A stretch of DNA of 48,745 nucleotides from JAIBJN01 sp963802795 (GCA_963802795.1 CAWDJV010000001.1:1-48745), one strand, 5' to 3'. Numbered from the stretch's first letter, positions 1 to 10,353 are shown. Notes: a model not told the origin generated them from the sequence alone. Translations and numbers: made by a program.

Positions 1-2
1 GC

Positions 3-359
3 GCTCACCTCCTCTACGGCGAGTGGCTGAGACGTCAACGCCGACGCCTTGATGCACGCAGGCAATTGCGGACGGCGCACGACCTCTTCGCCGGCTTCGG
101 CATGGAGGCGTTCGCCGAGCGCGCACGCGTCGAGTTGGAAGCGACCGGCGTGCATGCTCGCAGACGCACCGTCGAAAGCCTTGCTCAACTGACGCCGCAG
201 GAGACACAGATCTCGCGTCTTGTGGCGCAGGGAAACACGAACCGAGAGATCGCCGCTCAGTTGTTCATCAGCCCGAGCACCGTTGAGTACCACCTGCGCA
301 AGGTGTTCCGCAAGCTCGGCGTGAAGTCGCGCACGCAGCTAGCACGCCGGATGGCGTAA
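3..359 (+). CDS. LuxR-family transcriptional regulator, C-terminal part (5' truncated by window)
   Basis: The frame is open to the left edge, so the gene begins outside the window. The visible 118 residues end in a LuxR-type helix-turn-helix: LTPQE at the domain start, the conserved REIAAQLFISPSTVEYHLRK helix pair, then a KLGVKSRTQLA tail. The preceding arginine-rich segment (LLYGEWLRRQRRR, then a region rich in A/E/R) is what is normally seen just before the DNA-binding domain in the large ATP-binding (MalT/LAL-like) actinobacterial regulators, so the missing part is probably an AAA-type ATPase plus TPR repeats. That is inference; only the DNA-binding domain is seen. The target genes cannot be deduced. 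The next gene is convergent. Confidence 0.85.
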   Translation, partial: AHLLYGEWLRRQRRRLDARRQLRTAHDLFAGFGMEAFAERARVELEATGVHARRRTVESLAQLTPQETQISRLVAQGNTNREIAAQLFISPSTVEYHLRKVFRKLGVKSRTQLARRMA

Positions 360-371
360 TCGTCTTCGTGA

Positions 372-686
372 TCAGTTCAAGAGCGGCGAGGGCGGTATGC
401 GCGTCGTGCCGCGAAGGCCGTCGAGGACGAATGCGACCTCGTCGAGGTAGCACCAGCTCCAGTCCTCGCCGGGCTCAGCGAGCGGATGATCGGATGCGAT
501 GTGGCGTGATGGTGAGCGGTCGCGTGGCGGTTGGGGGAGTCGTCGCAGCAGCCGACGAGACCACAGGTGAGACAGATCCGCAGGTGCAGCCACTTGCCGC
601 CGTCCGCAGGCACTCCTCGCAGCCGTCGACGAAGGCGGGAGCTCGCGCAGTGCGACCTGGTCGAGGTGGGTACAGAGCTCGCTCAT
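372..686 (-). pseudogene. UBP-type zinc-finger protein, broken by three frameshifts
   Basis: The start ATG overlaps the stop of the flavoprotein gene (ATGA), the arrangement of a coupled two-gene operon. The zinc-finger protein can only be read by changing frame three times: MSELCTHLDQVALRELPP, then VDGCEECLRT, then GGKWLHLRICLTCGLVGCCD with SPNRHATAHHHATSHPII, then EPGEDWSWCYLDEVAFVLDG. Each junction is repaired by adding one base (around 625-635, 600-610 and 475-485 on the plus strand). The Cys/His ligands of a UBP finger (C-x-H, CxxC, CxxCG, CC, H) are all present once the frame is restored, so the family call is firm. Pairing with a cNMP-domain thioredoxin-reductase-like protein recurs in Actinobacteria. 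Either the gene is decaying or the assembly has single-base deletions here. Confidence 0.75.
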
Positions 687-2239
687 CCGACTCGAGCTGC
701 GGGAGCTGCGAGGTGCTCGTGGACGAACTGCACGGCCATCGACCCTTCGCCTACGGCGGCGGCGCAACGTTTGGTCGACCCGGAGCGGACGTCGCCGGCG
801 GCGAAGATGCCGGGCACGCTTGTCTCGAGCAGGTTGTCGGCGCCGGCTGCGTCGCCGGTGAGGATGAAGCCGTCGGCAGCGCGTGCGACGGCGTCGTCGA
901 GCCATTCCGTGCACGGTTGTGCGCCGAGGAAGAAGAAGAGGAAGGAGAATGGGAGGCGCTCGCCGCTCTTGAGCGTGACCGCTTCGAGCTGGCCCTCCGT
1001 TCCGTGGAGGGCGGCGATCTCGCTGCGGTCGCGGACGGCGACGCCGTAGCGCTCGAGGTCGCGGATCAGATAGTCGGACATCGTCTCGTGCAGGTCGGCG
1101 CGGCGGTGGAGCAGCGTCACGAGCGCGCCGCCGCGGGCGAGCCAGACGGCGGCCTGTCCGGCGGAGTTGCCGCCGCCGACGACAGCGACGCGCGAGGCGC
1201 CGCACAGCTGCGCCTCGGGCGGGCCGGCCGCGTAGAACACGCTCAGGCCCTCGTAGTCGGCCAGGCCGTCGAGCGGGAGCCGCCGGTAGTCGGCGCCGGT
1301 CGCGAGCACGACGGCGCGTGCTGCGATCTCGTGCTCTTCCTCGAATCGTACGAGGTGTCGTCCGTCGCCCGGTTCGAGCGCGATCGCGCGGTAGGGGGTC
1401 GCGGGTCGTGCGCCGAACTTGCGCGCCTGGCTGACGGCGCGGCCGGTCAGCTCGGTGCCGCTGATGCCGGCTGGGAAGCCGAGGTAGTTCTCGATCCGGC
1501 GCGACGATCCGGCCTGGCCGCCGAGCGCGGTGCTCTCGACGATCAGGGTGTCGAGTCCCTCCGAGGCGCCGTAGACGGCGGCGGCGAGGCCGGCGGGGCC
1601 GCCGCCGACGACGAGCAGGTCGACTTCCTCGCGCGGCGCCAGCTCGCGGCCGACCCCGAGCGCGCGCAGCACCTCGCCTCGTGATGGGTGCGGCAGCTCG
1701 GTGCCGCCTGGGAGTCGCACGAGCGGCGGCTCCGCTCCGTCCGGCGGCGCGGTCTCGTGCCAGGTGAATGGGAGCCGGTTGGCGCGGGCGAAGTCGAGCA
1801 TCTGCATCGTCGCCTCGGACGAGCGAGGTCCGACGATCTCGAGGCCGATCCCTTGGACGCGCTGGAGCGCCTCCCGGCGGGCGATGAAGGTCGAGAGGAC
1901 GAGGTCGCTGAGCGGTCCGTCGTCGAACAGGAGCGCGCGCAGCGCGTCGCGGTCGACCGCGATGTAGCGCAGCGGCTTCGTCACGACCGCGGTCAGGAAG
2001 ACGGTCTGGCCGGAGAGGAGGTTCAGCTCGCCGAGAAAGCTGGAGGCGCCGTGGCGGACGATCTCGTTGCCGGCCGCATCGAGGATCGCCACCTCGCCCT
2101 CACGGATGGCGATGAACGGATACGTCGTATCTCCGACCCGGTACAGCACGTCGCCGACGGCTGCCGTCCGCTCCTCGCCTAGACCGGCAAGCGTCGCCAA
2201 CTGCGAAGCCGACAGCGAGGGGCTGGCAGGAGCTGCCAT
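683..2239 (-). CDS. cNMP-binding-domain thioredoxin-reductase-like FAD oxidoreductase lacking the redox CxxC
   Basis: This 518-residue protein has a cyclic-nucleotide-binding-like N-terminus (about residues 10-125, with the GELNLLSG core), a linker domain (about 130-200) and a two-dinucleotide-fold flavoprotein. The FAD motif GGGPAGLAAA is near residue 212 and the NADPH motif VVGGGNSAGQAA near 353. The C-terminal FAD contact is GIFAAGDVRSG. Ordinary thioredoxin reductases carry CATC just before the NADPH motif; here that stretch reads VFYAAGPPEAQLCG, so there is no vicinal cysteine pair and only C346. It probably passes electrons from NAD(P)H to a partner in another way, perhaps the zinc-finger protein encoded directly downstream. 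Start chosen: ATG six bases after a TACGCT box with no Shine-Dalgarno. The substrate is unknown. Confidence 0.88.
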   Translation of the reverse strand: MAAPASPSLSASQLATLAGLGEERTAAVGDVLYRVGDTTYPFIAIREGEVAILDAAGNEIVRHGASSFLGELNLLSGQTVFLTAVVTKPLRYIAVDRDALRALLFDDGPLSDLVLSTFIARREALQRVQGIGLEIVGPRSSEATMQMLDFARANRLPFTWHETAPPDGAEPPLVRLPGGTELPHPSRGEVLRALGVGRELAPREEVDLLVVGGGPAGLAAAVYGASEGLDTLIVESTALGGQAGSSRRIENYLGFPAGISGTELTGRAVSQARKFGARPATPYRAIALEPGDGRHLVRFEEEHEIAARAVVLATGADYRRLPLDGLADYEGLSVFYAAGPPEAQLCGASRVAVVGGGNSAGQAAVWLARGGALVTLLHRRADLHETMSDYLIRDLERYGVAVRDRSEIAALHGTEGQLEAVTLKSGERLPFSFLFFFLGAQPCTEWLDDAVARAADGFILTGDAAGADNLLETSVPGIFAAGDVRSGSTKRCAAAVGEGSMAVQFVHEHLAAPAARVG

Positions 2240-2245
2240 CGGCCG

Positions 2246-2251
2246 AGCGTA
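2246..2251 (-). promoter_or_regulatory. -10 box of a probable leaderless promoter for the flavoprotein gene
   Basis: TACGCT lies six bases before the ATG at 2239, which would place transcription start on or next to the A of the start codon. Confidence 0.5.
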
Positions 2252-2262
2252 GCCGCGCGCTG

Positions 2263-2472
2263 TCAGTCTGCGTCGAGCGCGGCTCGGGCGGCGGCGGCGA
2301 TGTCTGCGTTCGTGTTCGCGTGGCCGTCGATGCCCCAGCCGCCCTCAGGCGACTCGGTGATCAGCACCCAGGTCGCTCCCTTCAACGGCTCCGGGCCGTG
2401 GCGGGTAGTCGTGAGGTCGCAATCCGTCCAAGGGAAGTGGAAATGGCATCTCCGCTCGAGCTCGACGCTTGG
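2263..2472 (-). pseudogene. C-terminal fragment, possibly of a tautomerase-like protein
   Basis: Between the flavoprotein gene and the SnoaL gene the minus strand holds an open frame after an in-frame TAG (2473-2475). It ends with KGATWVLITESPEGGWGI followed by an Ala-rich helix and stop at 2263. No ATG or GTG start exists in the frame. The WVLI...PEGGWGI pattern resembles the C-terminal half of small tautomerase-superfamily proteins (inference from memory of the family, weak). It looks like a gene remnant rather than an intact ORF. Confidence 0.3.
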
Positions 2473-2483
2473 CTACCCGGTCG

Positions 2484-2849
2484 TCACGCGGTGTTCATTA
2501 GCGTGTACAACACGGCGATCCGGCCATCGCGCACAAGCGCGACGTCGTAGCCGCTGACCGCCGGCGGCTGCTCTGGCGCTCCCAGGTTGAAGGCCAGATG
2601 GCCCAGATCGCGGCTGACGTTGATCGGTCCCGCGGCGGTGAACACAAATCCGGGCAAGCCGTCGAGCAGCTTCTGCGCACGGTCGTTCAAGGCCTCGTGG
2701 CCGTGGGTCGTCCCCTCGGGGTCGGTCCAGATCACGTCCTCCGTGTAGTTGCCGGTGATCGCCTTCAAGCGACGCTCCGCATCGCGTTGGTTGAACACCG
2801 CGAAGAGGTTGACCAGCATCAGCTCGCGGATCCGCGCGGAGTCCGTCAT
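2484..2849 (-). CDS. SnoaL-like / NTF2-fold protein
   Basis: The 121-residue product has the length and pattern of SnoaL-like NTF2-fold proteins: an N-terminal helix (IRELMLVNLFAVFNQRD), TEDVIWTDPEG after it, a central GHEALNDRAQKLLDGLPGF helix, and C-terminal strands ending GRIAVLYTLMNTA. Such proteins form cone-shaped beta-alpha barrels that act as cyclases or isomerases or simply bind small ligands; the substrate cannot be told from sequence. Its ATG overlaps the stop of the upstream F420-reductase-like gene (ATGA), so the two are probably co-translated, which hints at a shared redox or detoxification role. Confidence 0.8.
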   Translation of the reverse strand: MTDSARIRELMLVNLFAVFNQRDAERRLKAITGNYTEDVIWTDPEGTTHGHEALNDRAQKLLDGLPGFVFTAAGPINVSRDLGHLAFNLGAPEQPPAVSGYDVALVRDGRIAVLYTLMNTA

Positions 2850-3517
2850 CGCGCGTCAGTCGTGGGGCCGGCAGCGACGGCGGCCCGTGCCTGGTCGAGG
2901 TCGAGGAGCTGGCCGTTCAGGCCGCCGTTCTGGTGGAGGTCGCCGCCGGGAACCTCGATTCGTCCCGCGTCGGCGACGCCGCCCACCTTGAGCGGGTCGA
3001 AGCCGGCGGCGCTGATCAGCCGTTCGATCGCCGCCGCCGCAGCGTCGTCATCGGTGGCGTAGAGGAGCACTGCCCGCCGAGGCTTGCGGTTCGCGGCGCT
3101 TGCGAGCGCGTCGGCCCCGAGCGTGCCGAATGCCTTCACGTAGTGCGCTCCGGCGGGAAGCATCGCGGCGACCACGGACCCCGCGGACTGGTCGTCGGGC
3201 AGCGTCCGCGTCATCTCGCCGTTCTCGTCGACTCCGATCGGGTTCGAGGGATCGACGACCACCTTGCCCTCCAGGAGGTCCATGTCCTTCGCGGCCAGCT
3301 CCTTGATCGTGTCGAGCCAGACGGCGAAGACGACGGCGTCGGCCTCCGCGATCGCCTCTTCGACCGAGGCGGCGCGGGCGAGGTCACCCAATTCTTGCGC
3401 GAGCGCTGCTGCGTTCGCTTCGTCCTTCGCCGCGAGGACGACGGGCTCGCCGCCGCGGATGAGATCCCGCGCCAGCGTTCCACCGATGTTGCCGATTCCG
3501 ACGATTGCGGTTGCCAT
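2846..3517 (-). CDS. NAD(P)-binding F420:NADP oxidoreductase-like protein
   Basis: The N-terminus MATAIVGIGNIGGTLARDLI is a Rossmann dinucleotide-binding motif (GxGNxG), followed by the AVVFAVWLDTIKEL and KVVVDPSNPIG segments typical of the F420H2:NADP oxidoreductase (Fno)-like / NADPH-dependent reductase family. The 223-residue length fits. The start is set at 3517 rather than the longer 3547 because GGAGGA lies eight bases upstream and the glycine motif then begins at the normal position. The C-terminus (GLNGQLLDLDQARA) is also family-like. It heads a two-gene operon with the SnoaL-like gene. Whether it uses F420 or another acceptor is not decided by the sequence. Confidence 0.82.
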   Translation of the reverse strand: MATAIVGIGNIGGTLARDLIRGGEPVVLAAKDEANAAALAQELGDLARAASVEEAIAEADAVVFAVWLDTIKELAAKDMDLLEGKVVVDPSNPIGVDENGEMTRTLPDDQSAGSVVAAMLPAGAHYVKAFGTLGADALASAANRKPRRAVLLYATDDDAAAAAIERLISAAGFDPLKVGGVADAGRIEVPGGDLHQNGGLNGQLLDLDQARAAVAAGPTTDAR

Positions 3518-3832
3518 GACGACTCCTCCTTTTACTTGACGCCGCAACTAACGAGCCGTACCCACCTAACATTCCCACCGCCACCCCTGCAGGGCATCAC
3601 AGCCAACGGCGATCGCCACCGCGTACTGGCCGTAGTTCTTGCCTACGCCTTGCGGGCGGCCGAGCGCAGCTGCTCCGACCTGGAGTGTCGGTCGTCCCTG
3701 GACGGCCAGTTCGGAGCGTGAGCAGAGCCCTGTGACGGACTCGAACCGTCGACCCCCTCTGAGATGTGAATCTATGAAGAAGGGCCGTGCGTCAGTAGCT
3801 GTGGCTTTCGTATCGTTCGGTCAGGGTGGGCG
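3518..3832. other. Gene-free stretch with a tRNA-like remnant
   Basis: I see no credible coding region here. The stretch holds the upstream region of the F420-reductase-like gene and the tRNA T-arm-like sequence listed at 3727-3759. Confidence 0.5.
3727..3759 (-). other. tRNA 3'-end-like remnant (T-arm plus acceptor tail)
   Basis: Read on the minus strand, 3750-3734 is GACGGTTCGAGTCCGTC, a perfect T-stem and loop, followed by an acceptor-like ACAGGGC. No anticodon or D arm follows. A diverged copy lies at 9918-9951. It may be a scar of integration at a tRNA gene. Confidence 0.4.
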
Positions 3833-5086
3833 GTGGTAGAGGCACGCGCTCGTCGCGAGCTCTTCTACGACCTCGTCTACGTGGTGCTCATCAGCCAGAT
3901 TGCGCACACGCTGGCCGAGGATGTTTCGTGGTCAGGCGTGCTCGATTTCGCCGTTGTCTTCGGATTGATCTGGATCGGCTGGTTCAACGGCGCCGCGTTC
4001 CACAGAGCTGCACGGCCGCGAGGACGGTCGCAACCGCTCGTTCATCTTCTTGCAGATGGGGATCCTCACTGTGCTTGCCGTCTTCACCGGGCACGCGGCG
4101 AGCACCGACGGGGAACAGTTTGCACTCACCTACTCGGTGCTCCTCGCAGTCCTCCTCTGGCGGGAAGTGGCCGCCGTTTACCGGACCGACGCGCCCGAGT
4201 ACCGCCCGCGGGCGCTCCGCTACCTCCTCGGTCTGGTGGTGTCGATCGGAGCGTTGCTCGCCAGCTCGGGCATGGGGGACACCGGGCGGCTGGCCGTGTG
4301 GGCCGCCGTCGTCGTCGGCTCGGTCGCACTCGTTGTCGTGTACACGCTGCGTACGTCCGACGACTCGCTCGGGATTCGGGCGACCCACTCGATGGTCGAG
4401 CGCTACGGGCTGTTCATCATCATCGTCCTCGGCGAGGTGGTCTTCGGCGTCGTCGACGGGCTGCTGGCGGTTGGGGATCTCGACTTCCGCACGGCCGCGA
4501 CAGGCGTTCTCGGACTCAGCATCGCCTTCGGCTTCAGGTGGACCTGCTTCGACTACGTCGGGCGGCGACTGCCACGACAGGAGCGGAGGCTGGCTGGTGC
4601 TGTGGCTCTACAGCCAACTCCCGATCGCGCTCGCGGTGGCGGCAGCGGGCGCCGGCATGGTGAGCTTGATAGAGCACGCCGCCGACGCCCGCACGCCCGC
4701 GGCCTCAGAGCTGGCTGCTGGCCGGCTCGGTCTCGGCTCTGCTCATCGCGCTCGTGGCGACGATCGTCGCACTCGCCGATTACCGGCGGCTCCCTCTCTA
4801 CCGCCCGCTCGCGGTGGCGTTGCTGTTCGGTGCGGCGGCCGCGCTGGCGATTGGATCGGCCCGCCCGGCGCCCTGGCTGCTTGCGACGCTGCTTGACTTG
4901 ATCCTGATCGGGATCTGGTTCTTTGCATTCGCCCGAAGTCTGCGGACGACGCGGGACGCGCCCAAACCCGCTAGGGGAGTTCGCTCTCCCCGGTCGCCTG
5001 GTCGTAGACGCCGTAACATCTCGCCACGTCGCCCTTCGGCTGGAAGAGCACCCTTAGGCGGGCGTTCCCGCCTCGACCCTCCTTGA
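3833..5086 (+). pseudogene. Low-temperature-requirement A (LtrA)-like membrane protein, split by frameshifts
   Basis: The LtrA family of multi-pass membrane proteins is recognisable but only across several frames. Frame one gives RRELFYDLVYVVLISQIAHT and WIGWFNGAAFH; the frame then changes near 4003-4010 into ELHGREDGRNRSFIFLQMGI and a long run of hydrophobic helices including ERYGLFIIIVLGEVVFGVV and FGFRWTCFDYVG. It changes again near 4560-4590 (WLVLWLYSQLPIALAVAAA) and near 4690-4720 (SALLIALVATIVALADYRR and IGIWFFAFARSL). The conserved order of the fragments shows one ancestral gene of about 380 codons. Each break is a one- or two-base indel. The function of LtrA proteins is poorly known. 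Decay and assembly error are both possible. Confidence 0.7.
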
Positions 5087-5289
5087 AAGACGGCGACTTG
5101 CTCGTCCGGCCAGGCGCCGTCGCAGGGCATCGTGCCGTCGCGGAGGCGCCCGAGTATGGCGTCGCTGTTCCCGGCGACGTCGTCGTGTGACCAGAGGTCG
5201 AACGCCCATTTCATCGTTTCACGGTCGCGCTCTCGAAAGAGCGGCTTGATGTGCTGCTCGAAGCTGATCGGCTCGTCGGTTGCGGACAC
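4971..5289 (-). pseudogene. Small conserved protein of unknown function, probably frameshifted near its end
   Basis: A GTG start at 5289 with GAGGAG upstream begins SATDEPISFEQHIKPLFRE, WAFDLWSHDD and GTMPCDGAWPDEQVAVFQ, a pattern I recall from short actinobacterial proteins of unknown function in which DGAWP is followed by a short RW-containing end. Here that end is missing. In the original frame the ORF runs on to 4798 through low-quality sequence; in a neighbouring frame a protein-like segment (RVLFQPKGDVARCYGVYDQ) follows and stops at 4971. A one-base indel near 5090 would join them. It faces the LtrA gene tail to tail. Confidence 0.45.
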
Positions 5290-5490
5290 GTGAGCTCCTC
5301 TCTCCGTCTTTCTCACGTCGTGTCGGGTCGCAAACGCTAACGCGAGATGATGCCGAGATGCTCTCCGGTGCGGATGGTGAGCAGACGTTCGCCCGCGGCC
5401 AGGGTCTCCGCGCTGGGCTGCCTCGGGCAAGCTCGCGTCAATCTTGGGCAGACTAGAGACCCCGCTTGAAGAGTGGGCTTCGGCGGGAAA

Positions 5491-5552
5491 GCAGAGGGGG
5501 AGGGATTCGAACCCTCGAGGGGCCATGACCTCTAACGGGTTCGAGACCGCGG
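5491..5552 (-). other. tRNA-Ser 3' half remnant (probable CGA anticodon)
   Basis: On the minus strand the sequence reads an anticodon-arm-like GCGGTCTCGAACCCG, a variable arm of the class II (Ser) type, a T-arm GAGGGTTCGAATCCCTC and acceptor CCCCTCTGC. The D arm and 5' acceptor strand are missing and the anticodon stem is imperfect, so it is not a working tRNA. A 3' half alone is what an integration event in a tRNA gene leaves behind. Confidence 0.55.
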
Positions 5553-5649
5553 CATATATCGACTATGACTCGCGGAGGTGCGGTCGGCCGGTCGCATGTC
5601 GTCCGCTTCGTGTTACATCCGGAAGCAGCACTCGTGCGAATCCAATGGA

Positions 5650-5739
5650 ACCCGCGCTACCGTCGTCAATCGCGGCAACACAAATGCCCCGCTTAGCAGG
5701 GGTTTCAAGGCGCATACGGGATTCGAACCCGTGCTACCG
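5650..5739. repeat. Direct repeat copy 1 (att-like; contains the 3' end of tRNA-Glu)
   Basis: Positions 5689-5739 are identical over 51 bases to 10303-10353, and 5650-5668 to 10265-10283; the 20 bases between are diverged. The last 31 bases equal the 3' end of tRNA-Glu. The intact tRNA is at the other copy, as expected for left and right ends of an element integrated at a tRNA gene. Confidence 0.75.
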
Positions 5740-5861
5740 GAGAACGCCGAAGGCAAGCCAGACTCCGGTAGCGCGAGTGAGATCGCTCCCGGTAGCGGAT
5801 TGAACCCGCACCTGCAGGCTGTGCTCGAACGGTTGAAGGAGCGAGATCGGGAGCGGAGCCG

Positions 5862-6124
5862 ATGAGCCTCGGCGAGCTCCTGCGGACGAAGTCGAGCGAG
5901 TACGAGCTCCTGGCGGAGTGGCATGCCGAGCGAGCCCCGTGGACGACGAGCACTTCGTGGCCTGCCAGGCGATGGCCGTGGTCGGGATCGTGCTAAGGGA
6001 GGTGGCTGAGGCGATCGACGTGGAGTGGGGCGGGGAGGCGGACGACCCCTCTGAAGTCTCGGCCCACCTTCTCGAGCGCGGAGCCGGTTATGCAGGCTTA
6101 GGGGTAGCTTCCAGCGCCGCGTGA
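5862..6124 (+). pseudogene. Hypothetical protein, probably frameshifted
   Basis: ATG at 5862 overlaps the stop of an upstream frame. It reads SLGELLRTKSSEYELLAEWH, then runs into a stop after 44 codons. One base shift near 5935 leads into VDDEHFVACQAMAVVGIVLR and EVAEAIDVEWGGEADDPSE, which stays open to 6124. The two parts have the same helical, acidic character and join naturally, so a single protein of about 87 residues with an indel is likely. I do not recognise the family. It is the first gene inside the repeat-bounded segment. Confidence 0.35.
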
Positions 6125-6288
6125 GCCGCGGCGACCTTCTCGCGCCGAGCTTTCGTCAGCTCCTGAACGAAGATCTGGATCGTCGCTGCGAGCGGAACTG
6201 CGGTCATCGCGCGGAGGACGCCCAGCAGCGCGCCGAAGAGCGTGACGGCGACGATGATGAAGAAGCCGGAGAGGTTCACGGTCGCATG
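6088..6288 (-). pseudogene. C-terminal fragment of an AI-2E-family transporter
   Basis: The last 66 codons before the stop at 6088 read TVNLSGFFIIVAVTLFGALL, GVLRAMTAVPLAATIQIFVQ and ELTKARREK. This is the C-terminal signature of AI-2E/PerM-family membrane proteins (a hydrophobic helix, GALLGxxxAxxAVPxAA, then a basic tail). Upstream the frame stays open but turns into arginine- and serine-rich nonsense, so at least three-quarters of the gene is missing. It overlaps the preceding hypothetical frame tail to tail. Confidence 0.6.
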
Positions 6289-6379
6289 GTCACCGAGGTA
6301 GTTCGCGTGCGGCAACTCTCTGCGGCTCGAACCGGTAGCCCCTGCTCGCCTCGGTGGTGAAGTAGCGGGGGCTCGTGAA

Positions 6380-6595
6380 TTAGGGATCCGCGAGCGCCTC
6401 GCGTAGGAGCGACGACAGGTCGCGCTTCGTCTGGTCGAGTACGCCGCGGCCAGCGAGGTACGTGCGCCCGCGGCGCTCCGCCGCAGCGGAGAGTTCGCGT
6501 GCGTGATCGAGGTCCGCAAGGAGCGCCTCGACCGCGACTTTCGTCCGCTGCTCCGATGCCACGTCGGTTTGGCGCGCTGGCTCGTCAGCGTCCAC
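6380..6595 (-). CDS. Small hypothetical protein
   Basis: A GTG-initiated 71-codon frame. The product is hydrophilic and mostly helical (EQRTKVAVEALLADLDHARE, then a basic and a leucine-rich segment ending LSSLLREALADP). No motif or family is recognised and no clear Shine-Dalgarno is present. Base composition and amino-acid usage are protein-like, which is the main reason for listing it. It could instead be part of the decayed upstream end of the neighbouring transporter region. Confidence 0.35.
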   Translation of the reverse strand: MDADEPARQTDVASEQRTKVAVEALLADLDHARELSAAAERRGRTYLAGRGVLDQTKRDLSSLLREALADP

Positions 6596-6924
6596 GCGAG
6601 TACTCTCGCACGCCCTGTCCAGTGCGGCCTGCGCCCGGTCGGCCGGTGGCGGGACGAGAACCGGCAGTCGCGCCTCAAAGTCCCTCGTGCTGACCCCGGC
6701 TCAGGGCAGGCGCATCTGATCGCTGTTATCGTCGTTCAACGACCAGCCACCTAGAGGCCGGTCATGCCGCGGGACGGCGTGAGTGATTCCGTCGTCGATG
6801 CGGCCACCGGCGGGAGGCGGGAGTTGGAGCGTTCCGCGGACTCGATTCTGATTGCGGCGCCGACGGCCGACGCCCAGGGCGCAGCGAGGTCGCTGACCCG
6901 ATCGGGAGAAAAGAGGTAAGTGAG
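6596..6924. other. Region upstream of the Clp gene
   Basis: No gene seen. The Clp ATG is preceded by AGAGGTAAG, a Shine-Dalgarno. A 51-codon frame starting at 6763 runs into this site but has no distinguishing feature. I see no clear CIRCE or HAIR operator. Confidence 0.4.
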
Positions 6925-9633
<2,709 letters not shown>

Positions 9634-9638
9634 GGCAA

Positions 9639-9660
9639 CAAGCTGCTGCTCGGCAGCTTG
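9639..9660 (+). terminator. Hairpin after the Clp gene
   Basis: A perfect 8-base stem (CAAGCTGC / GCAGCTTG) with a 6-base loop lies six bases after the stop codon. There is no clear T run, so it may be a weak terminator or an mRNA end stabiliser. Confidence 0.45.
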
Positions 9661-9917
9661 GACGTACCTCCGCGCCTAAGCCGCGTCATCCGGCGCCGCC
9701 TGCTGCTTCATCCGGCGCAGCTCGACCATCCGGAATGCGGTTGCAGACCTAGTTCCTAACGCGCTGCGCGCGTTCCCTCATGTTCCCTGTCCGCTCGCTG
9801 GGGTCGACGAGGCGATCCAAAGTCCTGCAAAGCACCATCGCGCCGACCCCATCCATGATCACCTCCGGAGGCGCGTCTGGGTAGACAACAAAGGAATGCC
9901 CATTTGCAGGTCTTTCA

Positions 9918-9951
9918 AGCCCCTCTGACGGACTCGTACCGTCGAATCCCC
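9918..9951 (-). other. Diverged tRNA 3'-end-like remnant
   Basis: A second copy of the sequence at 3727-3759, sharing GACGGACTCG and ACCGTCGA on the plus strand. The T-loop here is TACGAGT instead of TTCGAGT, so it is degenerate. Confidence 0.35.
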
Positions 9952-10014
9952 TTACCGTGCAACGACTCAGGCAACTGGTCGCGACCCGCGGCCCCGTGAC
10001 CATCCGCCCGACCC

Positions 10015-10173
10015 TCAGGAAGCCGACTCGAGTGAGGGCTTCCGCGGTTCCGCCGGCAGCCGCAGCAGCCGCCGCGCCGGCTCGGGGAGCCACCAGTTCC
10101 AGCGGCCGAAGACGGACACGAGTGCGGGGACGACGAGCGTCCGGGTGACGACGGCGTCGATGGGATGCCGGCC
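10015..10173 (-). pseudogene. C-terminal fragment of an MMPL/RND-family transporter
   Basis: The minus strand reads IDAVVTRTLVVPALVSVFGR, WNWWLPEPARRLL and a short tail to a stop at 10015. IDAxVxRTLxVPALxxxxGxWNWWLP is the very conserved last membrane-helix region of MMPL (mycobacterial membrane protein large) transporters. Nothing of the other roughly 650 residues is present. The fragment begins close to the att-like repeat copy 2, which fits truncation by integration or deletion. Confidence 0.65.
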
Positions 10174-10264
10174 GCGAGTTGCGCCGACTGAACTTCGCGG
10201 CCTTGCCGAAGCCCGCCGGTGCGCGGCACGGCCTGTTTAGACAACAAAAACGCGGTCGGATTGT

Positions 10265-10353
10265 ACCCGCGCTACCGTCGTCAGCTACGACAACTAAAAT
10301 AGCCGCTTAGCAGGGGTTTCAAGGCGCATACGGGATTCGAACCCGTGCTACCG
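10265..10353. repeat. Direct repeat copy 2 (att-like; overlaps intact tRNA-Glu)
   Basis: Partner of the repeat at 5650-5739. The right-hand 31 bases are the 3' end of the intact tRNA-Glu, and the remaining 58 bases lie downstream of that tRNA. Confidence 0.75.

Larger units (their letters stand above)
5290..5861. other. Intergenic region with tRNA-Ser remnant and att-like repeat
   Basis: No confident gene. It holds a tRNA-Ser 3' remnant (5491-5552) and copy 1 of the tRNA-Glu-containing direct repeat (5650-5739). An open frame across 5578-5865 ends in LQAVLERLKERDRERSR and its stop overlaps the next ATG (ATGA), so its last 30 codons may be the tail of a lost gene. Confidence 0.5.
9634..10014. 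other. Gene-poor stretch with remnants
   Basis: Besides the hairpin after the Clp gene and a tRNA-like remnant, the minus strand carries a C-terminus-like tail (TAFRMVELRRMKQQA, stop at 9676) with no gene attached. Nothing else is credible. Confidence 0.4.

Noticed and set aside
368..1684. Long plus-strand open frame (438 codons) opposite the flavoprotein
   Set aside because: It is the antisense shadow of the clear flavoprotein gene in high-GC DNA; composition is Gly/Ala/Arg-rich with no family features.
5783..5815. Another possible tRNA T-arm (GCGGGTTCAATCCGC on the minus strand)
   Set aside because: The stem fails at the second pair when placed in standard T-arm register, so it is not counted as a tRNA remnant.
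6763..6918. 51-codon ATG frame directly before the Clp gene
   Set aside because: It overlaps the Clp Shine-Dalgarno, has no ribosome site of its own and no recognisable motif; kept as chance open frame.
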